Shown here in pieces: positions 18,581-26,694 of a stretch of 64,000 bases of DNA. Each line of letters starts with the position of its first letter. Within the stretch, counting starts at the first letter, position 1. A program made the translations under genes and the position numbers. Below the pieces are notes generated by a model that worked only from the letters and a program-made list of their open reading frames with translations, ran no database searches and was not told the DNA's origin. This stretch comes from an uncultured Parafilimonas sp. (GTDB lineage: Bacteria > Bacteroidota > Bacteroidia > Chitinophagales > Chitinophagaceae). The DNA is taken from NCBI GenBank assembly GCA_903882935.1, contig CAIRZB010000098.1:34335-98334 (forward strand), read 5' to 3'.

Positions 18581-18608
18581 ACTGAAAACTGAAAACTATA
18601 AACTATTA
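18581..18608 (+). repeat. Heptamers directly before permease 4 start codon
   Basis: Four 7-nt units (ACTGAAA, ACTGAAA, ACTATAA, ACTATTA), then AT and the ATG. Phase and spacing are the same as upstream of permease 3. Confidence 0.7.
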
Positions 18609-18610
18609 AT

Positions 18611-21064
18611 ATGTTTAAAAACTATCTTATCGTAGCACTCAGAAACTTTTGGCGCAACAAAGTGTTTTCGCTGATTAACATTATTGGCCTCGCCATCGGC
18701 ATTAGCGCATCATTGGTTATCTTTCTATTGGTGTCGTACGATTTTAATTTTGATAAGTTTCATAAAGACGGGGAAAGGATTTACCGTGTTGTTTCCGACT
18801 TTACATTTGGTGGTGAAGCATACCATAACTCCGGGGTATGTGCACCGTTGGCGGCAGCGGTAAAAAAAGAAGTAACAGGTGTTGACATTGTTGCCCCTTT
18901 TTATGAATGGGATGACAACCTAAAAGTAACCGTGCCTTACCCCGATGCAGGCAAGCCGGTTGTCATAAAAAAACAAAAGGATGCCATTTTTGCCGACGAA
19001 AATTATTTTAACCTGGTTGGGTATACGTGGGTAGCAGGCTCGCCAAAAACAGCCCTCAACCAACCATACCAGTTGGTGCTTACAGAGAGCAGGGCAAAAT
19101 TGTACTTTCCCAACCTTGCCCCGGCACAGGCAGTTGGTAAACAGGTAAGGTTTAATGATACCGTGCAAACAACTGTAACAGGTATCGTAAAAGACATTCA
19201 AGAAAATACCGACTTTACGTTCAAGGCGTTTGTATCATTCGCCACACTTAAATCAAAAAGGTTTGGCTTGATGGATTGGGATGAATGGGGCAACACCAAC
19301 GGCGCTTCGCAGTTGTTTGTAAAAACGTCCATCGGCACAACACCTGCGCAGTTAACGCGCAAACTCAACAAACTATTTGAGGTTCACCATACGCCCGACC
19401 CCGAAGACCACAGCACTACAAGCTTTGCATTACAGCCACTGGCTGATTTGCACTTTAATGAAGTGTATGAAGGTTATGAGGGTGGGCATTTAGCTCATAA
19501 GCCTACCTTATACGGCTTGTTGGCCGTCGCAGCATTTCTGTTGCTGTTGGCATGCATTAACTTTATAAATCTTACCACCGCACAGGCATCGCAGCGCGCC
19601 AAGGAAATTGGCATACGCAAAACCATGGGCAGCACCAAACAACAACTTGCCTCGCAATTTTTAAGCGAAACATTTTTGTTAACCCTCATTGCTGGTTTAC
19701 TATCCATTGCATTAACACCTTTACTGCTAAAAGTATTTGCCGATTTTGTTCCAGAAGGGCTGCATTTTAACTTGGCAAAACAGCCTGGCATTATATTGTT
19801 CCTGATTGGGCTAATTGTAACGGTAACTTTATTATCAGGTTTTTACCCGGCACTCATGCTTTCATCATACAACCCAGTATTGGTGTTAAAAAACCATACA
19901 TTCAGCAATGCAGGTAAAACCCGCTCGGCTTGGCTGCGCAAATCATTAACCGTATCGCAGTTTGTAATAGCACAGGTGTTTATTATTGCAACCATATTGG
20001 TGGGCAAGCAAATAAGTTTTTCGCTCAATAAAGACCTCGGTTTTAGAAAAGATGCCGTACTCTATTTTAGCACCAATTATTACGATACCCTAAAAACCCA
20101 CCAATCGGTATTGCTGCAACAATTAAGAACCATACCAGAAGTTGCCATGGTAAGCGTGGCAAACAACCCACCATCCAGCAACAGCACTTGGAGCAGCACC
20201 ATGAAATATAAAGACGGCAAAAAAAACATTGAAACAGATGTGCAGGTAAAAATTGCTGACAGCAATTATATTGGTTTGTATAAAATAAAATTACTGGCTG
20301 GCACCAACCTTAGCAATTGCGACACCACCAATTCCGTAATCATCAACGAAACATATTTGCATATTTTAGGCTTTAAAAACCCACAGCAGGCCTTAAACAA
20401 ACAAATAGATTGGGATAAGAAAAAAACCATTGTTGGTGTGGTGGCCGACTTTCACCAAAAATCGTTGCACGAATTGATAAAACCATTGGTAATTGCCAAT
20501 GGCAACAAAAGGTCTAGGTCAATTAACATAGCCCTGCAACCGCAAAATGCAGAAGGCACCGTATGGAAAACAGGCATCAGCAAAATTGAAAAAACGTTTA
20601 AAAGCATTTACCCGGAAGATGATTTTGATTACCACTTTATAGACGATGCCATAGCAAAGTATTACACTGCCGAAAAAAACATCTCCAGCCTGTTAATGTG
20701 GGCCACGGGGCTTGCCATATTCATCAGCTGCCTTGGTTTGCTGGGGCTAGTGATTTATGTTACCAACCAACGCACTAAGGAAATTGGCATACGCAAAGTA
20801 GTGGGTGCAACTGTTACACAGATAGTTACCTTGCTGAGCAAAGATTTTTTGGCACTCATTGCCTTGGCTTTTGTAATTGCAGTACCCATTGCCTGGCTGG
20901 GCGCCAACAAATGGCTGGAAGGTTTTGCCTATAAAACAGCACTGGCTTGGTGGGTATTTGCATCTGGCGGCGCAACCATGCTAGTGCTTGCATTTGTGGT
21001 AATGTTGATAAGAACTTTCCGCGCGGCCACGGCCAACCCGGTGGAGAGTTTGCGGACGGAGTAG
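18611..21064 (+). CDS. ABC transporter permease, two FtsX domains (paralogue 4 of 4)
   Basis: The 817-residue product is the most diverged of the four paralogues. It keeps the N-terminal helix, a MacB-like periplasmic domain, a first FtsX block (AKEIGIRKTMGS near residue 334), a second periplasmic region and a second FtsX block (TKEIGIRKVVGA near 724), and it ends NPVESLRTE. Its leader repeats the architecture seen before permease 3 (GAACGCAGATT inverted repeat, ACTGAAA heptamers, ATG). The IS3 element now separates it from permease 3, so any read-through transcription from upstream is probably disturbed. Substrate unknown; ATPase not in this window. Confidence 0.9.
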   Translation: MFKNYLIVALRNFWRNKVFSLINIIGLAIGISASLVIFLLVSYDFNFDKFHKDGERIYRVVSDFTFGGEAYHNSGVCAPLAAAVKKEVTGVDIVAPFYEWDDNLKVTVPYPDAGKPVVIKKQKDAIFADENYFNLVGYTWVAGSPKTALNQPYQLVLTESRAKLYFPNLAPAQAVGKQVRFNDTVQTTVTGIVKDIQENTDFTFKAFVSFATLKSKRFGLMDWDEWGNTNGASQLFVKTSIGTTPAQLTRKLNKLFEVHHTPDPEDHSTTSFALQPLADLHFNEVYEGYEGGHLAHKPTLYGLLAVAAFLLLLACINFINLTTAQASQRAKEIGIRKTMGSTKQQLASQFLSETFLLTLIAGLLSIALTPLLLKVFADFVPEGLHFNLAKQPGIILFLIGLIVTVTLLSGFYPALMLSSYNPVLVLKNHTFSNAGKTRSAWLRKSLTVSQFVIAQVFIIATILVGKQISFSLNKDLGFRKDAVLYFSTNYYDTLKTHQSVLLQQLRTIPEVAMVSVANNPPSSNSTWSSTMKYKDGKKNIETDVQVKIADSNYIGLYKIKLLAGTNLSNCDTTNSVIINETYLHILGFKNPQQALNKQIDWDKKKTIVGVVADFHQKSLHELIKPLVIANGNKRSRSINIALQPQNAEGTVWKTGISKIEKTFKSIYPEDDFDYHFIDDAIAKYYTAEKNISSLLMWATGLAIFISCLGLLGLVIYVTNQRTKEIGIRKVVGATVTQIVTLLSKDFLALIALAFVIAVPIAWLGANKWLEGFAYKTALAWWVFASGGATMLVLAFVVMLIRTFRAATANPVESLRTE

Positions 21065-21100
21065 GATTGAAAAAAGTACAGCGGCGGTAATAAATTACGA

Positions 21101-21150
21101 GTTTGCCACACAGCATACTTAACTGGCATCAGTTGTGCTGTATGGCAAAC
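21101..21150. repeat. Long imperfect hairpin after permease 4
   Basis: GTTTGCCA (21101-21108) pairs with TGGCAAAC (21143-21150), then ACAGCA with TGCTGT and AACTG with CAGTT around a GCAT loop, with one mismatch and one bulge. A third partial copy (CTGTGGCAAAC) follows at 21164-21174. There is no T tract. The remaining bases to 21434 contain no gene; they should carry the SDR promoter. Confidence 0.6.
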
Positions 21151-21434
21151 TTGCTTTGTTAGGCTGTGGCAAACAACATTCTAGTAGATAATTTAAACCT
21201 CCCTGTTAAAAAATTGCGGTAGCCGTAACATTAAAAAAAAGTAAAACTTTTTATGTTTCGACCAAGTGTAATGCGTTAACCCTACATTTAGTAAGTTTAT
21301 TAGCCAAAAAGCATGCATGGGCCTTATACCCTTTTGCCTATTAGCGCGCAATAACGCTTTTGGGACTTTATAAGAACCATTAATAAACTGTTACACTGAA
21401 AAACACATAAACCAAAAACCTTCCTCCAATTATT

Positions 21435-22244
21435 ATGGAAAAAAAACTTCAAAACCAAGTAGCTATTATTACAGGTGCCAGCAGCGGTATTGGCGCAGGT
21501 GTGGCAAAAAGCCTTGCAGCATCGGGTGCCACTGTGGTAATTAACCACCCCGTGGCCGCAACAAAAGCACCCGCTGATGAGGTGCTGAATGAAGTTATTG
21601 CCGCGGGTGGCCAAGGCATAACCTACCAGTGCGATGTAAGCAAAGAAAGCGAGGTAGTGACCATGTTTGCCGATGTGGTAAAACAATTTGGCACCGTGGA
21701 TATTTTGGTAAACAACGCAGGCCTGCAAAGAGATGCACCGTTTGACCAAATGACCTTGGAGCAATGGAATTTTGTAATTGGCGTAAACCTTACCGGGCAG
21801 TTTTTATGTGCCCGCGAAGCCATAAAAGAATACTTGCGGCGTGGCGTTGACCTAACCAGAAGCAAAGCCGCCGGCAAAATAATACACATGAGCAGCGTAC
21901 ACGAAGTAATACCCTGGGCCGGCCACGCCAACTACGCAGCCAGCAAAGGCGGTATTATGCTGATGATGAAAAGCATTGCGCAGGAGTATGCACACAAAAA
22001 AATACGCATCAACAGCATTTGCCCCGGGGCTATACAAACCCCCATTAACAGGCAGGCATGGGACACGCCCGAAGCCATGGACGCATTACTTACCCTTATA
22101 CCCTACAAACGGATAGGCCAGCCCGAAGATATTGGCAACGCGGCAGTTTGGCTTGCCAGCGACGACAGTGACTATGTGAACGGCATCTCCCTATTTGTTG
22201 ACGGCGGCATGACGCTGTACCCTGGGTTTACGACGAATGGATGA
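21435..22244 (+). CDS. SDR family oxidoreductase, glucose 1-dehydrogenase-like
   Basis: The 269-residue classical short-chain dehydrogenase has the cofactor motif TGASSGIG (residues 13-20), NNAG at 93-96, catalytic Ser153/154, Tyr167 and Lys171 in YAASK, and the PGAIQTP loop. The overall sequence resembles the glucose 1-dehydrogenase group, which oxidises beta-D-glucose to gluconolactone with NAD(P); this substrate is inferred. A GH63-like glucosidase follows on the same strand, which fits glucose release followed by oxidation. The two genes are now separated by the repeat and four-helix-bundle locus (22249-23448). The first repeat starts 5 bases after the stop codon. Confidence 0.88.
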   Translation: MEKKLQNQVAIITGASSGIGAGVAKSLAASGATVVINHPVAATKAPADEVLNEVIAAGGQGITYQCDVSKESEVVTMFADVVKQFGTVDILVNNAGLQRDAPFDQMTLEQWNFVIGVNLTGQFLCAREAIKEYLRRGVDLTRSKAAGKIIHMSSVHEVIPWAGHANYAASKGGIMLMMKSIAQEYAHKKIRINSICPGAIQTPINRQAWDTPEAMDALLTLIPYKRIGQPEDIGNAAVWLASDDSDYVNGISLFVDGGMTLYPGFTTNG

Positions 22245-22248
22245 TGGA

Positions 22249-22542
22249 CGTGAAACGTGAATCGTGAAACGGCAATCGTGAAACGTGAATCGTGAAACGT
22301 GAAACGTGAATCGTGAAACGGCAATCGTGAATCGTGAATCGTGAATCGTGAATCGTGAAACGTGAAACGTGAAACGTGAAACGTGAATCGTGAATCGTGA
22401 ATCGTGAATCGTGAAACGTGAAACGTGAAACGTGAAACGTGAATCGTGAATCGTGAAACGTGAATCGTGAATCGTGAATCGTGAAACGTGAATCGTGAAT
22501 CGTGAAACGTGAATCGTGAATCGTGAAACGTGAAACGTGAAT
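22249..22542. repeat. Heptamer array 1: 42 perfect-phase 7-nt units
   Basis: 42 consecutive units with no phase break: 40 are CGTGAAT or CGTGAAA and two are CGGCAAT. A higher-order copy is visible: units 12-19 (four -T then four -A) are repeated exactly as units 20-27, a 56-bp duplication. Read on the minus strand, the array is open in all three frames and would encode a 7-residue repeat (IHDSRFT type); on the plus strand it has regular TGA stops. Confidence 0.97.
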
Positions 22543-22604
22543 AAATACATGCGAGTTTTATGTTTTACTAATTACGTTGTCGCTAATAATTGACGTTTGA
22601 CGAC

Positions 22605-22689
22605 ATTCACGATTCACGTTTCACGATTCACGACATTCACGTTTCACGTTTCACGATATTCACGTTTCACGACAATCACCCTATTCACG
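22605..22689. repeat. Heptamer array 2, inverse orientation
   Basis: Units ATTCACG/TTTCACG, the complement of array 1, with occasional two-base insertions (AC or AT before ATTCACG) and one irregular unit. With array 1 it forms a mirrored pair around a 62-base spacer (22543-22604). Confidence 0.93.
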
Positions 22690-22703
22690 TTTAAAACAAG
22701 CCT

Positions 22704-23057
22704 ATGTTTTTGCAGTTAAATCACCAGCAACTAGATGTGTATAAAATTTCTCGGGCTTTTGTAAAAGACTGTTATTCAGCCAGTAAGTTATTGCCACCAG
22801 ATGAACGGTTTAATTTAATCCAGCAAATTAGGCGTGCAGCATTATCGGTACATCTTAATATTGCGGAAGGTTCATCAAGGAAGTCAGAACAAGAGAGAAA
22901 AAGATACTACGAAATAGCAAGGGGCTCTATTATTGAAATTGACGCAGCTTTTGACGTTTCAGCCGATCTTGAATATGTACAAAAGGAACAATTAACAAGC
23001 ACGGGTGAAAATATGCAAAGATGCTTCTCCAAGCTTTCAAAAATGATAAACCTTTAA
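22704..23057 (+). CDS. Four-helix-bundle protein (23S rRNA IVP / Avd-like family)
   Basis: The 117-residue all-helical protein matches the 'four helix bundle' family first known from intervening sequences in 23S rRNA genes and related to Avd, the accessory protein of diversity-generating retroelements. The diagnostic stretch is IRRAALSVHLNIAEGSSRKS (about residues 42-61), followed by RYYEIARGSIIEID. Avd-like proteins are basic and bind nucleic acid; the function of the free-standing family is not established. The gene lies between two mirrored heptamer arrays: one ends 14 bases before its ATG, and the next begins on the base after its stop codon. I infer a functional link with the repeats. 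Confidence 0.9.
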   Translation: MFLQLNHQQLDVYKISRAFVKDCYSASKLLPPDERFNLIQQIRRAALSVHLNIAEGSSRKSEQERKRYYEIARGSIIEIDAAFDVSADLEYVQKEQLTSTGENMQRCFSKLSKMINL

Positions 23058-23234
23058 CGGGAGACGGGAATCGTGAAACGAGAATCGTGAATCGTGAATC
23101 GTGAAACGAGAATCGTGAAACGAGAATCGGGGAACGAGAATCGTGAATCGTGAATCGTGAAACGTGAAACGTGAATATCGGGAAACGGCAATCGTGAAAC
23201 GAGAATCGGGAAACGAGAATCGGGAATCGTGAAT
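23058..23234. repeat. Heptamer array 3: 25 units
   Basis: Starts on the base immediately after the stop codon of the four-helix-bundle gene. It has 25 units of CGTGAAT, CGTGAAA, CGAGAAT, CGGGAAA, CGGGAAT and CGGCAAT, with one two-base slip (AT) after unit 17. It is more diverged than array 1. Confidence 0.95.
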
Positions 23235-23284
23235 AAAATAAACAAGAATTTTTTCGTTCATATTTAGCAAAAGACCTAGGGCGG

Positions 23285-23448
23285 TTTCACGATATTTACG
23301 ACATTCACGTTTCAGGTTATTCACGTTTCACGATATTCACGTTTCACGTTTCACGATATTCACGTTTCACGATTCACGATTCTCGTTTCACGATATTCAC
23401 GTTTCACGTTTCACGCTTCACGATATTCACGAAATTCACGTTTCACGA
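23285..23448. repeat. Heptamer array 4, inverse orientation, ending at glucosidase start
   Basis: TTTCACG/ATTCACG units, many preceded by an extra AT so that a 9-mer ATATTCACG recurs. Together with array 3 it forms the second mirrored pair, around a 50-base spacer (23235-23284). It runs to within 1 base of the ATG at 23450 and so forms the entire leader of the glucosidase gene. Confidence 0.93.
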
Positions 23449-23449
23449 T

Positions 23450-26059
23450 ATGAACGAACAACAACGCTTACAAAACCCGGCCTGGAAAAAATGGGGCCCT
23501 TACGTGTCAGACAGGCAGTGGGGCACGGTTAGGGAAGATTATAGCCCCGGTGGCAACGCATGGGGAAGCACCACCCACGACATGGCACGCAGCAAGGCCT
23601 GGCGCTGGGGCGAGGAAGGTATTGCCGGCATTTGCGATGAAAAGCAACTGCTGTGCTTTGCCATTGCCCTGTGGAACAAAAAAGACCCGATTATTAAAGA
23701 ACGGTATTTTGGCCTAACTGGCGCGGAGGGCAACCATGGGGAAGATGTAAAGGAGCTGTACTACTATTTAGACAGCACGCCAACCCACAGCTACATGAAG
23801 ATGCTGTACAAATACCCGCAGGCGGCTTACCCGTACCAATGGCTGATTGAGGAAAACAAGCGGCGCAACAGGCTACAGCCTGAATTTGAAATAATTGACA
23901 CCGGCATATTTAACGATAACAGCTATTTTGACGTATTTACAGAATATGCAAAAGCCGCCGACGATGACCTATTGATAAAAATAACAGTGCACAACCGTGG
24001 CTTTGAGGATGCATCCGTTCATGTGCTGCCCACCGTTTGGTTCCGCAACACCTGGGCTTGGGGATATGATGATTACAAGCCCTCTATCATGTCGTCAAAC
24101 AATGGAAACGTCGTTATCAACCACCGTGACCTTGGCAGCTATACAATACACCTTGACACGGCCGCCCCAACACTGTTTTGCGACAACGAAACCAATAACG
24201 AAAGGTTATACGGCACAAAAAATGTGTCAGCCCATCCAAAAGATGCAATAAACGACTACCTAGTTAACCACAACACAAAAGCGGTTAATATTTACGCGGC
24301 AGGCACAAAGGCGGCCATAAACTATGATGTTACCGTAAAAGCCGGGCAGAGCGTAACCATACGGCTAAGGATGGAAAAAACAAATTTGCAGCACCCTTTT
24401 GAGGATTTTGATGCCATCTTCAACAGCCGGTTGCAAGAGGCGGACGAGTTTTATAATGCCCTGCAAAAAGACATAAAAACCGACGATGAAAAACTAGTAC
24501 AACGCCAAGCCTATGCGGGTATGCTTTGGAGCAAGCAGTTTTATTATTACGATATTCAGCAATGGCTCGACGGCGATCCCGCCCAACCTAAGCCGTCCGC
24601 CCAACGCAAAGATGCCCGCAACGGCAAATGGATGCACCTCAACAACGCCGATGTTATATCCATGCCCGATAAATGGGAATACCCTTGGTACGCCGCTTGG
24701 GACTTAGCATTTCATTGTATTTCTTTTGCCACCATTGACCCAGCCTTTGCAAAAAACCAGCTATGCCTGTTAACTAAGGAATGGTACATGCACCCCAACG
24801 GCCAACTACCCGCTTACGAATGGTCGTTCAGCGACGTAAACCCACCCGTGCATGCGTGGTCTACCTGGCGTGTGTATGAGATGGAAAAAAAATCAACCGG
24901 CGGTGGTGGCGATATTGCTTTTCTTGAATCAGTGTTCCACAAATTGCTAATAAACTTTACCTGGTGGGTAAACCGTAAAGACGCAGAGGGCAATAATATT
25001 TTTGAAGGAGGCTTTTTGGGCTTGGATAATATCGGCGTGTTCGACCGCAGTGCACCACTGCCCACAGGCGGCCACCTAGAGCAGGCCGACGGTACCAGTT
25101 GGATGGCTATGTACAGCTTGCACATGATGAAAATAGCCTTGGAACTGGCCTGCTACAATCCGGTTTACCAAGACCTAGCGACTAAATTTTTTGAGCACTT
25201 CCTGTACATTGCAGGTGCCATGGCCAATATGGGTACGGATGATAACGGGCTTTGGGATGAAACGGACCAGTTTTTTTACGATGCCCTACGTATGCCCGAT
25301 GGCAGGGGCCAAAAACTGCGCGTACGCAGTATGGTTGGACTAATACCCTTGTTTGCGGTGGAAGTATTGGAACATGACTTACTGACCAAACTACCCGAAT
25401 TTGCAGAACGCCTTACCTGGTTTTTAAACAACCGCCCAGACCTGGCAAGCATGGTGAGCCGTTGGCAAGAAAAAGGTGGTGGAGAAACCCATTTGCTAAG
25501 CCTGCTGCGCGGCCACCGCATGAAAAAGCTGCTGTTGCGCATGTTAGACGAAAAAGAGTTTTTAAGTGAATACGGCATAAGAGCCTTATCGAAATTCCAT
25601 CACGACCATCCATTTGAAATGTGGGTAAATGGCACAAAATTTTCCGTTAACTATACACCCGGGGAAAGCGACACTGGCCTTTTTGGCGGCAACAGTAACT
25701 GGCGCGGCCCCATTTGGATGCCGGTAAATTACCTATTAGTCGAAAGCCTGCAACGCTTCCATTACTATTATGGCGAAGAATTTAAAGTGGAATGCCCCAC
25801 GGGTAGCGGCCAATACCTTACCCTTAACGCCATTGCCGACTTTATCTCAACCCGTTTAAAGAATCTTTTTTTAGTCAACAATAATGGGGAGCGGCCAGTG
25901 TTAAACGGCTATGGTAAAATGCAGCATGATGAACATTTTAAAAATTATGTATTGTTTTACGAATACTTTCATGGCGATACTGGGGCGGGCGTTGGCGCAT
26001 CCCACCAAACTGGGTGGACGGGGTTGATTGCCAAATTATTGTTGCCTAGGGAAGTGTAG
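23450..26059 (+). CDS. GH63-like glucosidase (MGH1-type)
   Basis: The 869-residue enzyme has an N-terminal beta-rich domain and a C-terminal (alpha/alpha)6 barrel as in glycoside hydrolase family 63 and relatives. Diagnostic stretches are WKKWGPYVSDRQWGTVREDYS at the start (quoted in part), the barrel segment WEYPWYAAWDLAFHCISF, DGTSWMAMYSLHMM and NWRGPIWMPVNYLLVESL. It has no signal peptide, so it is probably cytoplasmic and releases glucose from oligosaccharides or glucosyl compounds. The SDR at 21435 could oxidise the product. The leader is made wholly of heptamer repeats, which may affect expression. Confidence 0.88.
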   Translation: MNEQQRLQNPAWKKWGPYVSDRQWGTVREDYSPGGNAWGSTTHDMARSKAWRWGEEGIAGICDEKQLLCFAIALWNKKDPIIKERYFGLTGAEGNHGEDVKELYYYLDSTPTHSYMKMLYKYPQAAYPYQWLIEENKRRNRLQPEFEIIDTGIFNDNSYFDVFTEYAKAADDDLLIKITVHNRGFEDASVHVLPTVWFRNTWAWGYDDYKPSIMSSNNGNVVINHRDLGSYTIHLDTAAPTLFCDNETNNERLYGTKNVSAHPKDAINDYLVNHNTKAVNIYAAGTKAAINYDVTVKAGQSVTIRLRMEKTNLQHPFEDFDAIFNSRLQEADEFYNALQKDIKTDDEKLVQRQAYAGMLWSKQFYYYDIQQWLDGDPAQPKPSAQRKDARNGKWMHLNNADVISMPDKWEYPWYAAWDLAFHCISFATIDPAFAKNQLCLLTKEWYMHPNGQLPAYEWSFSDVNPPVHAWSTWRVYEMEKKSTGGGGDIAFLESVFHKLLINFTWWVNRKDAEGNNIFEGGFLGLDNIGVFDRSAPLPTGGHLEQADGTSWMAMYSLHMMKIALELACYNPVYQDLATKFFEHFLYIAGAMANMGTDDNGLWDETDQFFYDALRMPDGRGQKLRVRSMVGLIPLFAVEVLEHDLLTKLPEFAERLTWFLNNRPDLASMVSRWQEKGGGETHLLSLLRGHRMKKLLLRMLDEKEFLSEYGIRALSKFHHDHPFEMWVNGTKFSVNYTPGESDTGLFGGNSNWRGPIWMPVNYLLVESLQRFHYYYGEEFKVECPTGSGQYLTLNAIADFISTRLKNLFLVNNNGERPVLNGYGKMQHDEHFKNYVLFYEYFHGDTGAGVGASHQTGWTGLIAKLLLPREV

Positions 26060-26180
26060 GCTTGGCTTGTTAGTTTTAGGCAAATGGGATGCACATCAAG
26101 TGGGACGGAGGCCCCAAAAAACGAACTCACTTGGTTGTAAGGCAAACACCTAGTTTGCGTCATACACCAAAAACAAATTT

Positions 26181-26624
26181 ATGAAAAAGATGTTCGTGTT
26201 GGCAGCATTTGCAGCTTTAGCATTTGGCGCAGTACATGCCCAAAAGGCCGAGATATTTAACGACAAGGGTGTGGCCGTGCATGGCTACGATGTGGTGGCG
26301 TATTTTACCAAAGGCAAGCCGGTAAAAGGCGATAGTAAGTTATCTTTTAGTTGGAACAACGCGACATGGTATTTTGCCGACCAGCAGGACTTAGACCTTT
26401 TTAAAGCCAACCCAGCAAAGTATGCGCCACAGTACGGCGGCTATTGTGCATACGGCGTGTCAGAAAACCACAAAGCACCTACCAAACCAGAAGCCTGGAG
26501 CATTGTAAACGGCAAGTTGTACCTAAACTACAACACTGATGTACAGGCAGATTGGAAAAAGGAACAAGACAAAAGAATATTGACTGCAGACAAGTTATGG
26601 ACCGCGATAAAAGACAAAGAATAA
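26181..26624 (+). CDS. YHS domain protein, exported
   Basis: The 147-residue protein has a signal peptide (MKKMFVLAAFAALAFGAVHA, residues 1-20) and a YHS domain: VAVHGYDVVAYF, then a conserved SFSWNNATWYFA segment, a PAKYAPQYGGYCAYG core and a C-terminal NGKLYLNYN motif. YHS domains occur in copper- and heavy-metal-related proteins, and this stand-alone periplasmic form is common in Bacteroidota and Proteobacteria; the exact role is unknown. It is followed by a bidirectional terminator shared with gldN, which converges on it. Confidence 0.88.
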   Translation: MKKMFVLAAFAALAFGAVHAQKAEIFNDKGVAVHGYDVVAYFTKGKPVKGDSKLSFSWNNATWYFADQQDLDLFKANPAKYAPQYGGYCAYGVSENHKAPTKPEAWSIVNGKLYLNYNTDVQADWKKEQDKRILTADKLWTAIKDKE

Positions 26625-26647
26625 AACACAAATTTGAACCCAAAATA

Positions 26648-26676
26648 AAAAAGCCTCCAAAATATGGAGGCTTTTT
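26648..26676. terminator. Bidirectional terminator between YHS gene and gldN
   Basis: Perfect 12-bp stem AAAAAGCCTCCA/TGGAGGCTTTTT (26648-26659 with 26665-26676) and a 5-base loop. The A and T tracts on either side make it work for both converging genes. Confidence 0.92.
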
Positions 26677-26694
26677 AATAACAATTAGTTTTGG

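Noticed and set aside
22191..22550. Minus-strand open frame of 119 codons with a 7-residue repeat across array 1
   Set aside because: It is produced by the heptamer array itself, which is open in all three minus-strand frames; it overlaps the SDR gene end, and has no protein-like start.
23037..23324. Minus-strand open frames across arrays 3 and 4
   Set aside because: Same cause as above: repeat DNA without stops on one strand, no independent coding evidence.
22249..23448. CRISPR array
   Set aside because: Units are 7 nt, directly adjacent without unique spacers, and occur in both orientations; there are no cas genes.
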